56,714 nucleotides of DNA from an uncultured Chthonomonas sp. (GCA_903951425.1 CAJBBX010000103.1:1-56714), one strand, 5' to 3'; positions 8,165 through 17,315 are shown, numbered from the stretch's first letter. Notes: generated by a model from the sequence alone, not told the origin. A program made the numbers and translations.

Positions 8165-9251
8165 ACTTCCACTCCTTGAGCCACTGGTAGTCGTCGGGCA
8201 GGTTGGCCCACATCTCCTCGCCGGCCTGCTTCAGCTCCGCCTTCTCGCGCGGGTGCAGGGCGCGGCGCTCGCGGATGGCGGCGGCCGCGTTGGCGATCTG
8301 GTGTGGGCTGGTGAGGCCGGCCATGGGCGCGGTCAGGGCCGGGTTGCTGAGGATGTAGCGGATGGCCAGGCGGGCGCGGCGGTCATCCTCGGCGGCGTCG
8401 GGATGGTTGGCCGCCCCGTCGCCCTTGAAGAGCGAGTTGCTCGCGAAGGGCTTGATACCGAGGATGCCCACCTTCTGCTTGATGGCCGACTGGAAGAGGC
8501 TGTCCTCGGGCATCTCCTCGGAGTCGGCGGTGTAGGGCGTGAGGACCATCTGGATCTGCTTGGGGTAGGTCTCGACCATCATCTTGAGCCAGGGGCGGTC
8601 GTGCGAGGAGATCCCGGTGACGCGTGCCTTGCCCTGCTTGCGGGCCATGTCCAGCGCGGTGATGAGCTCCTCCACCTCGCCCTGCGTGTGGCGGCCGCCC
8701 TTCTCGAGGCAGGTGACGCGCCAGATGTCGGCGTACTCCAGCCCCGCCTCGCGCAGGCCCTGCTCGAAGCCGCGGAGTAACGCCTTGGCGTTACGGTAGG
8801 GCTCCTCGCGGATCTCGCGCTCGGCCCAGGAGAATGTCATGTACATCTTCTCGCGGCGGCCCTTGAGTGCGCGGGAGTAGGTCAGGATCTCGCCGCCGGT
8901 GCAGGCGTCGACGAGGTTGATGCCGTGGTCGATGCAGCAGCCGATGATGGTGTCGCGGTTCTTCTGGAACGCGTCCATGATGGAGGCGTCGGGCAGCGTG
9001 TAGGGGTCGATGGGCTGGGAGCCGATCATCTTGTCGATCCGCTTCCAGTGGCCGCCCAGGCAGACGGCGGAGAGCCAGAGGCCGGTCTTGCCGAGCTGGC
9101 GGTACTCCATGTCCGGGTTGTAGCCGCGCGTCGAGCGGGCGGCGGGCGGGTTGGTATCGCTGCCGAGGGCGGCGGAAGCCGCCAGCGTCAGGCCGGACGC
9201 GGCGCTCGCCTGGATGAACTGGCGGCGCGAGAGGTCGTTGAACTCTTCCAT
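8157..9251 (-). CDS. Twin-arginine-exported aldo/keto reductase-like protein
   Basis: 364 residues. SRRQFIQASAASG (residues 8-20) is a twin-arginine signal, so the folded protein would be exported. The AKR barrel begins near MEYRQLGKTGLWLSAVCLGG and ends with LTAPMAGLTSPHQIANAAAA. The catalytic tetrad appears largely missing: in INLVDACTGGE only Asp115 aligns, the Tyr position is Gly, the Lys strand reads KMYMTFSW, and the usual LH of the His strand reads RVT. Reduction with NADPH outside the cytoplasm is also unlikely. It may be a non-catalytic or repurposed AKR. The start is ATG 9251 with AAAGGGG upstream, chosen over a longer frame to 9320. It overlaps the preceding gene by 64 bases and the cytochrome gene by eight. 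Confidence 0.8.
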   Translation of the reverse strand: MEEFNDLSRRQFIQASAASGLTLAASAALGSDTNPPAARSTRGYNPDMEYRQLGKTGLWLSAVCLGGHWKRIDKMIGSQPIDPYTLPDASIMDAFQKNRDTIIGCCIDHGINLVDACTGGEILTYSRALKGRREKMYMTFSWAEREIREEPYRNAKALLRGFEQGLREAGLEYADIWRVTCLEKGGRHTQGEVEELITALDMARKQGKARVTGISSHDRPWLKMMVETYPKQIQMVLTPYTADSEEMPEDSLFQSAIKQKVGILGIKPFASNSLFKGDGAANHPDAAEDDRRARLAIRYILSNPALTAPMAGLTSPHQIANAAAAIRERRALHPREKAELKQAGEEMWANLPDDYQWLKEWKYV

Positions 9252-10252
9252 GGCTGCCCCTTTGCGCCGGCCATTGCCCGGGGTGGCCCCGATGACGTCC
9301 CCGCCGACGCATAGCACCATTCGACGCCGAGGGCGCTGGTTCCTGCCGCGATGGGCTGCATCGGCGGCGGCGGCAGGCGGCGATTGGGCGGCGGCTCCAC
9401 GTCGGACTTGGTGGCGGGAGCCCGGCGCGGGGCGTCAAGGTAGATGCGCGCCATCTCGGCCAGCGTCCGCGCCAGGATCGGCGCGGCGGCCGTGCGAGCC
9501 GCGGGCGTGCTGCGGAAGTCGGCGCCAAACTCCAACTGCACGGCGTCCGTGCCCATCTCCCGAGCGCCGTAGGTCTGGGTGATGTAGCCGCCGGTGAAGC
9601 CGGCCTGCTCCCGGCCACCTGCCTCCGGATGGACCGTCCAGCCCCGCGCCGCCAGCCGTCCGATGAGGCTCTCCGGACCGTTGTGGACGCCCGGGCCGAA
9701 GCGGTCCCGCATGGTGGCGGTGCTGAGGCCGTTCTTCGTGCCCCGGTACACCGTGGAGCGCGAGCTGCCCTGCCCGTGGATATCGATGACGAGCCCGCCT
9801 CCCCAGCGCGCCACCATCTCGGCGCAGGCGCGGCGCATGGCGTCGTGGTACTCCATGTAGACGGCACGCGCCGCATCGTCCTCGGTGGCCAACGAGGGCG
9901 GACGGTTGCAGTCGGCGTACTTGCGATGGAACGAGGCGACGACCAGGTAGGGCGCGTTGCCGGTGATCCTCTTAACCTCGGCGGCGGTCTCCTGCGCCAG
10001 TTCCTCGACACCGTTGTCGCGTCCGGTGAAGTAGCCCGACGCGCCCTTGGGCTGCCCCTCGCCCTTGCGCGGCGAGGAGCCGGGGACGGCCAGTGTACCG
10101 CCATGGGGCGCCGAGATCAGGAGCGGCAAGTCGCCGGACCGGGCGATGACGAGCGGCGCCGAGCCCTGCTGCGGCTGGGCGGCGCATGGAACGCCGCCCA
10201 GAGCCGCAACGATAGCCAGGTAACGGACCAGTGATGCGGTCAGTGGTCTCAC
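9188..10252 (-). CDS. N-formylglutamate amidohydrolase-like secreted protein
   Basis: 354 residues with a signal peptide (about 1-26, ending CAAQ). The motifs ISAPHGG, FHRKYADCNRP, VIDIHGQG and QLEFGADFR match the FGase family, a zinc carboxypeptidase-like fold that hydrolyses N-formyl-glutamate-type amides. Export argues for another substrate, such as peptide or cell-wall amides (inference). The last 50 or so residues (from about 305) are Pro- and Ser-rich and run 64 bases into the AKR-like gene, so the C-terminus may be non-homologous read-on or hide a frameshift. The start is GTG 10252; ATG is absent nearby. The DUF4139 gene ends 15 bases upstream, so the four genes 12370 to 7622 may form one operon. 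Confidence 0.78.
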   Translation of the reverse strand: MRPLTASLVRYLAIVAALGGVPCAAQPQQGSAPLVIARSGDLPLLISAPHGGTLAVPGSSPRKGEGQPKGASGYFTGRDNGVEELAQETAAEVKRITGNAPYLVVASFHRKYADCNRPPSLATEDDAARAVYMEYHDAMRRACAEMVARWGGGLVIDIHGQGSSRSTVYRGTKNGLSTATMRDRFGPGVHNGPESLIGRLAARGWTVHPEAGGREQAGFTGGYITQTYGAREMGTDAVQLEFGADFRSTPAARTAAAPILARTLAEMARIYLDAPRRAPATKSDVEPPPNRRLPPPPMQPIAAGTSALGVEWCYASAGTSSGPPRAMAGAKGQPWKSSTTSRAASSSRRAPRPA

Positions 10253-10267
10253 GGGTCTGTCCGATCC

Positions 10268-12370
10268 TCAGTCGATGCTCAGCGCGTCGATCTCGGCGCG
10301 CAACGCCTGGTCGGCCTCTGTGGCCTGCTTGCGAAGGGCGGCCGCCTCGGTGCGTAACGTCTGCATCCGGGTCTCCTGCTCGTCGAGCTGCTTCACGTAG
10401 CGCTTGTAGAGGTCCGAGTTGCGGTCAAGCTGCTGCATGTTCTGGCGCACGCGGTCCTGGTCGGCGGTGATGCCCTTGATCTCCTCGTCCTTGCCGGCCG
10501 CCTGCGCCTGCAGGTCGCGGACGTGGGCGCGGGCCGCGATGATCTTCTCCAGGGCGGCCTTCAGCTTCAGACCGACGGAGGGCCGAGAGATCCAGAGCGT
10601 GAGCTGGTCGATGGGCGCGTCCAGAATGCCGACCACCTCGGAGACCGGGCGGGTTTCCACCACCTTCAGCGTCTGGCTCTTGCCCGGCTCCAGCGTAACA
10701 GTGAAGCGGTAGCGGTCGCTGGTGCGCTCCGAGGGCTCCTTCGGTTCGGCAAGGGTGAACTCGGGCAGGATCGGCTGCTCGACGATCACGGTCCGGGCCT
10801 TTTCGGCGCGGGACTTGAGCGTGTACTCGGTGCGCCGCGTCTCGGTGCGGGTGCAGGTCAGGACGCCGCGCCGCAAGAAGGAGGTGACCTCCTCCGACGA
10901 GCCGCCTGGGTCGCGCCGATCGCCCTCGATGGTGAGGTCGACGGCGTAGGAGATGTACCGCGTGTCGCCCTTGGGCACGTCCTCCATCTTGCCGTCGCCG
11001 GCGTAGGTCTCCTCGTCGAACAGCGTGAGGGGTCCGCCCTTCAGGTGCAGCCCGGTGCCGTTGGTGATCCGAACGGCATTCAGCGGGTAGCGCGGCCCCG
11101 TGTCGGCGTTGAAGATCGAGACCTTGGTCGCCTCAATGCCGCCCGCTACCACCGGGATCATGGCGGCCTGCTGCCGCGGCAGCGTCACCGGTGAGGAGAT
11201 GTCGTACCGGAAGAGCTCACCCGCCTCCTGCCCGGCCGCGGCAGCCTCCACCGAGCCGGCGGCGGCATCAGCCAGGCTCTCGGCCATGTCGCGGCGGTAC
11301 ATCGACGCCGTAGCCTTGCCCGCAGAGCGCCCGAGCGTCTCACCGCCGCCGAAACCGCCCATGCCGCCCGATCCGCCCGGGCCCGCGGGTGCGTTCATGC
11401 TCGGCTCCGCGGGAGTAGCGGCCGGCCGACGCTTGAGCTCCTCCTGCAGGTTGGAGCCGTGGGTCTGCGGCAGGGGCGAGGCGACCACGTCGGGCGCCAC
11501 GGTGGGCCGGGGCAGGTAGAGCGGCTGGTAGAGGTCCTGGATGAAGGAGATCGGCCGCCCGGCGACCAGGGACAGGCTCACACCGTCCCAGTCGTCGTCC
11601 GACGTGTTCTCCACATGGGCCCAGCCCTGCAGGTAGGGCTTGGCATCGCCCTTGCCGCCCAGCACCAGGCGGTAGCTCATCTTCCAGAGCGGGGCTTCGG
11701 TCACGTAGCCCACGCGCACCTGCCGCTTGCCCTGCCCCGCGAACCGGAGGGTGACCTGGCGGCGCTGCTCGTCGTTGCCGGTGGCCAGGAGCGCCAGGGC
11801 GTCGCGGAACTCCTGGTCCAGCCTCTCGTCGAGGATGCGCACCTGCCCGCCGACCTGGACGGCCACGGAGACGAGGCCGCGGTCCGTCAGCAGGTTGGCC
11901 AAGGTCTCCATGGGCTGGCGGGCGTCGCGCGGGTTCTGGCGTTGCTCGACGCCCGCAAGGCGGCCCGTCACCGCCTTGCCGCGGACGTCGACGCGGATCA
12001 GCACCCCGCGCAGCCGATCAAGCACCGTGCGGAGGTCCAGGTTCTGGGTCACGTCGATGGCGAAGGAGCGGAGCGCGTGGCTCACCGGGTCCTTGGCCGC
12101 GTAGACGGCGGGCTGCACCTTGCCGCCGGCGTCCAGCAGCACCATCGACTTGAGGATATCGTTGATCTGCGCCGTGCGGAAGGTGAGCGGCACGGTGGCG
12201 TCGCCCTCTACCTGGCCGGCGCGCTCAGTGTAGGAGACGCCGCTGTTGAAGAGCGTGATGCGCGCCACGGGCAGCGGCGAGGGCGGCACGGGCGACGTCG
12301 GGCGGCCCTGGGAGTAGCCGGGACCGGCGCAAAGAAGCAGGGCGATGGCGGAACCGATCGCTCGTCGCAT
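10268..12370 (-). CDS. DUF4139 domain secreted protein
   Basis: 700 residues. The signal peptide MRRAIGSAIALLLCAGPGYSQ is followed by PVARITLFNSGVSYTERAGQV, the typical opening of DUF4139/MuiA-like proteins (here lacking the usual N-terminal DUF4140 part). A long beta-rich body follows, with a Gly-rich low-complexity stretch near 330-345 and a coiled coil in the last 100 residues (KIIAARAHVRDLQAQAAGKD onward). The family is widespread and envelope-associated but has no agreed biochemical role. The start at 12370 has a strong AGGAGG seven bases upstream, which rejects the longer frame to 12454. The gene reads towards the amidohydrolase-like gene with a 15-base gap. Confidence 0.82.
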   Translation of the reverse strand: MRRAIGSAIALLLCAGPGYSQGRPTSPVPPSPLPVARITLFNSGVSYTERAGQVEGDATVPLTFRTAQINDILKSMVLLDAGGKVQPAVYAAKDPVSHALRSFAIDVTQNLDLRTVLDRLRGVLIRVDVRGKAVTGRLAGVEQRQNPRDARQPMETLANLLTDRGLVSVAVQVGGQVRILDERLDQEFRDALALLATGNDEQRRQVTLRFAGQGKRQVRVGYVTEAPLWKMSYRLVLGGKGDAKPYLQGWAHVENTSDDDWDGVSLSLVAGRPISFIQDLYQPLYLPRPTVAPDVVASPLPQTHGSNLQEELKRRPAATPAEPSMNAPAGPGGSGGMGGFGGGETLGRSAGKATASMYRRDMAESLADAAAGSVEAAAAGQEAGELFRYDISSPVTLPRQQAAMIPVVAGGIEATKVSIFNADTGPRYPLNAVRITNGTGLHLKGGPLTLFDEETYAGDGKMEDVPKGDTRYISYAVDLTIEGDRRDPGGSSEEVTSFLRRGVLTCTRTETRRTEYTLKSRAEKARTVIVEQPILPEFTLAEPKEPSERTSDRYRFTVTLEPGKSQTLKVVETRPVSEVVGILDAPIDQLTLWISRPSVGLKLKAALEKIIAARAHVRDLQAQAAGKDEEIKGITADQDRVRQNMQQLDRNSDLYKRYVKQLDEQETRMQTLRTEAAALRKQATEADQALRAEIDALSID

Positions 12371-12463
12371 GGTTATCCTCCTGAGTAGGGGCAGGCATCG
12401 CCGACGGCGTGCGCATGGCCCTTCTGTATAGACGCTCACCGAGCGGCGAATCACTTGGCCTCA

Positions 12464-12477
12464 ACGCCCGCGGGCGT
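12464..12477 (-). terminator. Short GC palindrome after the membrane-protein gene
   Basis: ACGCCCGCGGGCGT is a 14-base palindrome two bases beyond the stop of the 12479-13744 gene on the minus strand. It could form a small hairpin between the two transcription units. Weak evidence. Confidence 0.3.
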
Positions 12478-12478
12478 A

Positions 12479-13744
12479 CTATAGCCGGCGTCCTACCGCA
12501 ACAAACAGTGTAACCGCCACGCGCACCGCGAAGAGCGCCACGATCAGCGGCCGCGCCCAGCGCCGGTCGGACGACCAGAGCCACCCGCACCAGGCCGCGA
12601 ACGGGATCGCCGCGCCGGTGGCCGCGGCCATGGCATGGTAGCCCTGAATGCAGACCGGCGACGCGGCCGTGGCCACGAAGAGGCTGCCACAGAGGACCAT
12701 GGAGTAGCTGCGAAGCCATGCCATGGAGGCGTCGAGGCCAGCAGCAGTAGAGCGCCGGTAGAACCAGACGCACGCGACCACGCTGGTCAGGACCGACGCC
12801 AGGGATAACCCTAGCAACCCCACCGACAGCGTGCGCTTGGTGGCCTTGGCGGCCATGCTATCGCTGGGCTCAACCCGGTAGAGCCGGTTCTCGCGGAACT
12901 GCCTGTTCAGATCGGCCGAGCTCATCCGGAACCAGAAACCTGCGGCGCGGAGCATCGGATAGCCTTGCATCAGGCCGAAGCCGATGCGGGCGTCCTCGTG
13001 CTCCTTTGAGACGGCGTTCTCCATGGCCTGTATGGGCCGGGGGAAGAGGCTTGGCCAGAGCGTAACTGAACCGACCACAAGGCCAGCCACCGAGCCGGCA
13101 ACCGCGACCCGGATCCGCCGGGTGGCCGCCAGCCATCCCACGGCCGTCACCAGCACGACGAACTGGCCATGGACCTGCAGGGCGGCCGCCAGCGCCCACA
13201 CCACCGCGGCCGACGCCGCCTGACCCGCACGCTCGCGCAGGTGGAGGCAGGCGCTGAAGACGACCGCGGCCAGCGCCATGGTGAGGGCCGGCTCCCAGGC
13301 CATGGCGGCGTGATAGACCGTCCAGGGGCCCAGCCAGTAGGCGGCCGTGAACCAGACAGCAAAGCTCGGCGAGACGTGACGCCACAGCGACGCCGCCAGC
13401 AGCAGCGCGGCAGCCACCATCAGCGCGAAGGTGAGGATGCGCCCTGAGCCCACGCCTTCAGCGATCCGCTGCGTGAAGCCGAAGACCACATGAATGAACG
13501 CGCCCATGGGTGAGTGGGAGGTGACATCCTGGCCCGGAAGGCTGGCGATGACGCGGCCGGTGCGGGCCCACTCGGCGCCGATCCCCACGGCGTTCACCTC
13601 GTCGCCTGTGATCGGGAGGCACAGGCCCATGGCCGCCTGCAGGATGACGCCCAAGAGCATCACCAGCGCCAGTGCAGGGCCGGGGGGCAACCTGACGCGA
13701 CAGCATGGTGGCCGGGGCGGGGCGCCGGTATCTGCGGAAGGCAT
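12479..13744 (-). CDS. Polytopic membrane protein, ArnT/PMT-like glycosyltransferase candidate
   Basis: 421 residues with about nine to ten hydrophobic segments, beginning LALVMLLGVILQAAMGLCLP and ending PLIVALFAVRVAVTLFVAVG. The first loop has an acidic TGDEVNAVGIGAEW, placed like the Asp/Glu catalytic loop of GT-C (ArnT/PMT-type) lipid-linked glycosyltransferases, and HSPMGAFIHVVFGF follows it. The product would transfer a sugar from a polyprenyl carrier to an envelope acceptor; acceptor and sugar are not predictable. The start is ATG 13744 with AGGAGA about ten bases upstream. The gene stands alone, divergent from the phosphodiester glycosidase-like gene at 13870. Confidence 0.6.
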   Translation of the reverse strand: MPSADTGAPPRPPCCRVRLPPGPALALVMLLGVILQAAMGLCLPITGDEVNAVGIGAEWARTGRVIASLPGQDVTSHSPMGAFIHVVFGFTQRIAEGVGSGRILTFALMVAAALLLAASLWRHVSPSFAVWFTAAYWLGPWTVYHAAMAWEPALTMALAAVVFSACLHLRERAGQAASAAVVWALAAALQVHGQFVVLVTAVGWLAATRRIRVAVAGSVAGLVVGSVTLWPSLFPRPIQAMENAVSKEHEDARIGFGLMQGYPMLRAAGFWFRMSSADLNRQFRENRLYRVEPSDSMAAKATKRTLSVGLLGLSLASVLTSVVACVWFYRRSTAAGLDASMAWLRSYSMVLCGSLFVATAASPVCIQGYHAMAAATGAAIPFAAWCGWLWSSDRRWARPLIVALFAVRVAVTLFVAVGRRL

Positions 13745-13869
13745 GGCGACGGGTCTCCTGTGGGTGCGGGCGCCGGCGAGTGCGGCTCACCCAAATGGTA
13801 GCACGGGCGGGGGGGCGTTGGCAGGCGATGGGGATTGCCGGCCGGGTGTAGAATGGGGTACCTGCATCG

Positions 13870-14841
13870 TTGGAGACCCGCTTGCCTCATCACTCGCCCG
13901 TATGGCGCGCCCAAATTGCAGGCGCCGCCCTCTGCTTCGCCGCCCTCACCGGTTGCGCGCGCGCACCCATCGCCACGGCCTCCTCGGAGCCGGCGCTTCC
14001 GCCATCCATGGTTCGCGTGGCCGACGGCGTCGTCTACCGGACGTTCGGCGCCCACGATCCGATGGCCCGAGGGACCGAGGTCTGGCTCATCGACATCGAC
14101 CTGAGCCGCCCCGGCGTGCAGGTCTCCGTCGCGGCCCACGGCCTGCGTCGGGGTGAGGCCCCGGCCACCGGTGACGCCCGCACAGCCGCGGAGTGGTGCG
14201 CGGGCACGGGCGCCGTGGCTGCGGTGAACGGCGGCTACTTCGGCGCGGGTGACGATGCGCGGAAGGAGATCGTGGGCCTGCTGGTGCAGCGCGGCCGCGT
14301 GGTCTCCAGCGCCTCGGTGCGACGCGGGGACCGCGGCTCCTACGTCCGCTCCGTGTTCGGTGCCTCGTCGCGCGGCGTTCCGGCGATCCGGTGGGCCACC
14401 GGATCACGCGGCGCGGTTCGGCTCCGGGGGCATCGCGGCCCGACGGATGCTGCATCCGCAGGCGCCTGGAGCCCTGCCAGCGCGGTGGGCTGCGGCCCGC
14501 GGCTCATCAGCGGCGGCAAGGTGAAGGTCGCCGACCGTGCGGAGCGGCTCGTGAGCCCCGGGCGCGTTCCGCGCACGTTCGTCGGGTACAGCCTGAGCAG
14601 GGGCCGCCCGGCCCATCTGGTCCTGGCGGTGGGGCAACGAATGGACTATGCCGACGCGGCGGCGTTCCTCAAAGCCTACTTCCGCGGGTTCCACCGCGCC
14701 GCCTGCGCCGAGGCCATGTGCGTCGACGGCGGCGGCTCCAGCCAGATGGCGTACCGGGAGGGCGAACACATCCGGATGCCCATCTCCAGCCTCGTCACCA
14801 CGCCCACCGCCATCGTGGTCCGGGTGAGGCCCGGTCGGTAG
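13870..14841 (+). CDS. Phosphodiester glycosidase family (NAGPA/DUF2233-like) lipoprotein
   Basis: 323 residues. The N-terminus has a hydrophobic segment ending in a lipobox-like ALTGC (Cys about 29). AAVNGGYFGAGDDA and the C-terminal AMCVDGGGSSQMAYR are diagnostic of the NAGPA domain, which cleaves or binds sugar-phosphodiester or exopolysaccharide linkages. The protein would be anchored outside the cytoplasm. An in-frame TAG at 13849 forces a start at or after 13870, which is TTG; no ATG lies in the leader, and the ribosome-binding site is weak (GGGG seven to ten bases upstream). It converges with the GH36-like gene, with only seven bases between stops. Confidence 0.82.
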   Translation: METRLPHHSPVWRAQIAGAALCFAALTGCARAPIATASSEPALPPSMVRVADGVVYRTFGAHDPMARGTEVWLIDIDLSRPGVQVSVAAHGLRRGEAPATGDARTAAEWCAGTGAVAAVNGGYFGAGDDARKEIVGLLVQRGRVVSSASVRRGDRGSYVRSVFGASSRGVPAIRWATGSRGAVRLRGHRGPTDAASAGAWSPASAVGCGPRLISGGKVKVADRAERLVSPGRVPRTFVGYSLSRGRPAHLVLAVGQRMDYADAAAFLKAYFRGFHRAACAEAMCVDGGGSSQMAYREGEHIRMPISSLVTTPTAIVVRVRPGR

Positions 14842-14848
14842 CCTTTCG

Positions 14849-16423
14849 TCAGCCGGGACAGGCGCCGAGGCACTCCATGGGCGCCACCCAGTCAACCTCC
14901 ACGACCTCGTCGCCCAGACGCCAGCGCCTCGGGCACGTCGTCTCGAGCCAGTCCAGCGGCTCGGCGGGCGGCTGCGGCAGTGCCGCCTGGGAGAAGGCCC
15001 GGCGCAGGGCGGCTCGCTGCTCGGGGCCGGTGTGGTCGGGACCGGCGGAGACGAAGAGCGGAGTGCCGCTTCGGGCGAGCAGGTCCAGCCACTGCCGGTT
15101 GCGTTCCCAGGGGACCTCGGGGCGCAGGCCCACGCAGTCGGCGTCGTGCGCGAAGAACGTGCCCTGCTGCACCATGCGGAAGGCAAGCGTGTTCACACCC
15201 ATGCGGCGGGTCCGCTCCCAGTGGTGGCCGCTGGTGTCGTCGCCTGTGCGCTGCACCTCGAAGAGGCCCGCGCCCAGGTGTCCTACCGTGTTGCAGCCGA
15301 TGAGCGCCGCGTCGCCGACGGCCTGACGTATCGCCCCGTAGAGGCCGAGGATGATCTCAGCCGTGGTGCGCGAACGGTCCGCGAAGGCCCAGCCGCCCCG
15401 CGTGACGGAGGGGCCCATGAGGAAGCCCCACGAGCCGGTGAGGTCGTAGGTGCTGAAGTCGTGCTTGATGACCTCGTAGCCCCACTCCCGGAGCCGCCGC
15501 ACGTCGGCCTCGACCTGCGCCAGGGCCTCGGGGATCGACGGGTCCAGCGTCTGCGCGGCCGCCGCGCCCAGCGGGTGCGATGCGGGCAGCGACAGGCCCT
15601 GCGGCAGAGCGATGCTGGAGAGCAGGGGTCGTATCCAGATGCCTGGCCGCACACCGGCGCCGCGCATCCAGGCCGCCAGACCCGGTAGGTCGGGGAAGCC
15701 CTCGTGGCCGCGATCGTAAGGTGCGCCGTCGCAGCCCCGCGCCGGGAACCAGCCCGCGTCGGTGACGAAGATCGGCGGGTTTCCGGCGTTCGGCGAGAGC
15801 TCGCGCACCAGGCCCGCGTCCTGCTTCACGGTCTCGGCGGACATCTCGCCGTAGCGGTAGTACCAGTCGTTGCCGCCGTAGATCGGCTGCGGCGCGAGCC
15901 GGGGCGCCGGGCAGAGGGCCGCGCAGAAGCGCCTGCCGAATGCGAATGGCGACTCGCCGGGCTCGGAAGCCAACGTATGTACGACGGCCGCCCTGAGCGC
16001 TCTGCCGCCCAGCCGTACGCCCTCACCGCCGCAACGGAGGTCGAGGACCAGCGTCACGCCGGCGTGGTCCACGCGCCACGAGGCGAACGAGCCCGCGCCG
16101 GTCTCCACGCCGTAGCCGCGCGTGGCGCCCGAAACCGGATCATGCACCAACGCGTACCAGGGCAGCACCCGCTCGGGCGCGATGCCCCGCCACTCCAGGT
16201 CGCCGTAGCCGCGCTCCCAGTGGTCGCCCAGCACGCGGGCGGCCGGCGGCGCGGGGGCGGTCCAGCGGAGCGCCACGGTCTCCAGGGCCACGCCCGGCGC
16301 GCGGACATCGATGGCCAGTGCGTCGCCCACGGCGCTGACGCCCACCTCTACGGCGGCGACGTCGCGCCCTTCGGCGGACCACGTGGCGATGAGGGCGGGC
16401 TGCCCGAGGCTGTCTGTTAGCAC
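14849..16423 (-). CDS. GH36/clan GH-D-like glycoside hydrolase
   Basis: 524 residues with an N-terminal beta domain (about 1-185) and a TIM barrel from PIYGGNDWYYRYGEMS. GYEVIKHDFSTYDLTGSWG contains the K-x-D pattern of the retaining nucleophile (Asp about 320), and FFAHDADCVGLRPEVPWER fits the later barrel strand where the acid/base Asp lies in alpha-galactosidases. The substrate is therefore probably an alpha-galactoside or related alpha-linked sugar. There is no signal peptide, so it is likely cytoplasmic. The start is GTG 16423, 11 bases after the stop of the upstream gene, suggesting one operon; no good ribosome-binding site is visible, so the start is uncertain. Confidence 0.72.
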   Translation of the reverse strand: MLTDSLGQPALIATWSAEGRDVAAVEVGVSAVGDALAIDVRAPGVALETVALRWTAPAPPAARVLGDHWERGYGDLEWRGIAPERVLPWYALVHDPVSGATRGYGVETGAGSFASWRVDHAGVTLVLDLRCGGEGVRLGGRALRAAVVHTLASEPGESPFAFGRRFCAALCPAPRLAPQPIYGGNDWYYRYGEMSAETVKQDAGLVRELSPNAGNPPIFVTDAGWFPARGCDGAPYDRGHEGFPDLPGLAAWMRGAGVRPGIWIRPLLSSIALPQGLSLPASHPLGAAAAQTLDPSIPEALAQVEADVRRLREWGYEVIKHDFSTYDLTGSWGFLMGPSVTRGGWAFADRSRTTAEIILGLYGAIRQAVGDAALIGCNTVGHLGAGLFEVQRTGDDTSGHHWERTRRMGVNTLAFRMVQQGTFFAHDADCVGLRPEVPWERNRQWLDLLARSGTPLFVSAGPDHTGPEQRAALRRAFSQAALPQPPAEPLDWLETTCPRRWRLGDEVVEVDWVAPMECLGACPG

Positions 16424-16434
16424 TCCTGGGCGGC

Positions 16435-17184
16435 CTAGAACCGCATGCCGGGGACGTCCTTGCGGAACGTGAAGGGCGCTCCCTGCGCAGCCTCCCAGCC
16501 CTTCTTCTCCTCGGCCGTCAGGCAGGCCAGCGCACGGGCCTCGGCGGCCTTCTTAGCCTTGTCGAGCTTCTGGTACTGGGGCGAGAGGGGGTTCTCAAGC
16601 TGCTTGGTGTCCATCTTGATCATCACGGCCCGCTTGGAGCCGTCCGCCGAGGTGTCCTCCTGCTTCTGGGCCAGTTCCATCATCACGGACTGCTTCTCGC
16701 GCTCGTACTCGCCGGCGATGGCAGCGATGCGGGAGCGCGCCTCGGCGCCGACGCCCGCGGCCGCGGCCACGTCGGCATCGGCCAGCGAGAGCGGCCCGCG
16801 CCACTGGCGGTCGAGCTGCACGAGGCGCTGGTACTGCTCGGGGCGGAGGACCTCCTTCAGCTTGGCGTCGCGGTCGCCCAACTGGGCCTTGACCTGGTCT
16901 TCGATCTTCCGCTGCATGTCGGCCTGGTTCGCGCCGTCGCCGCCCTGCACGCTGACGCGGATGGCTTGCGGCTTGGCGGTGGTCTCCTCCAGCTTGGCGC
17001 GCTGGTTCATGCTGACCTCGAGGTGCCGCTGCACGTCCGGCCGACGGACCAGGGTCATCAGCGAACTGCCGCCCAGCCGCAGGTTGATGGCCTGCCCGCT
17101 GCCGAAGCTGATCGCGCCCTGCGCCCAACCCGGCGCCGCCGCGCCCAACGCCGCCGACAACGCCGCCATCTGTCCGATTCGCAT
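16435..17184 (-). CDS. Secreted helical protein of unknown function
   Basis: 249 residues. A signal peptide (MRIGQMAALSAALGAAAPGWAQ) is followed by a short hydrophobic segment and a mostly helical, charged body with many Gln/Glu/Lys, including VLRPEQYQRLVQLDRQWRGP and the C-terminal LTAEEKKGWEAAQGAPFTF. The repeated LxPEQ/LTAEE turns recall small periplasmic Spy/LTxxQ-like sensors, but similarity is loose and no function is claimed. The start ATG 17184 has GGAGGAG seven bases upstream, which rejects the longer frame to 17226. It sits 11 bases upstream of the GH36-like gene in the same direction, so co-transcription is likely. Confidence 0.65.
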   Translation of the reverse strand: MRIGQMAALSAALGAAAPGWAQGAISFGSGQAINLRLGGSSLMTLVRRPDVQRHLEVSMNQRAKLEETTAKPQAIRVSVQGGDGANQADMQRKIEDQVKAQLGDRDAKLKEVLRPEQYQRLVQLDRQWRGPLSLADADVAAAAGVGAEARSRIAAIAGEYEREKQSVMMELAQKQEDTSADGSKRAVMIKMDTKQLENPLSPQYQKLDKAKKAAEARALACLTAEEKKGWEAAQGAPFTFRKDVPGMRF

Positions 17185-17245
17185 GGTTCGTCTCCTCCCC
17201 GAGGACCCTGACGGGCCCGCGCACACACTGTTAGACGCGGCAGGT

Positions 17246-17270
17246 GGGGCAAACCGTGACAGGTTGCCCC
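17246..17270 (-). terminator. Hairpin upstream of the secreted helical protein gene
   Basis: GGGGCAAACC (17246-17255) pairs with GGTTGCCCC (17262-17270) with one bulged A. It is one of two neighbouring hairpins between the mannosidase stop (17339) and the next gene. Function as terminator or leader element is not settled. Confidence 0.45.
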
Positions 17271-17280
17271 AGAACGCCGA

Positions 17281-17315
17281 GAGCGCCGCTCCGCTTCGGC
17301 AACGGGGCGGCGCTC
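17281..17315 (-). terminator. Hairpin after the GH38 gene, probable terminator
   Basis: GAGCGCCGC (17281-17289) is exactly complementary to GCGGCGCTC (17307-17315), 24 bases past the mannosidase stop on the minus strand. The stem is strong, but there is no clear T-run after it. Confidence 0.55.
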
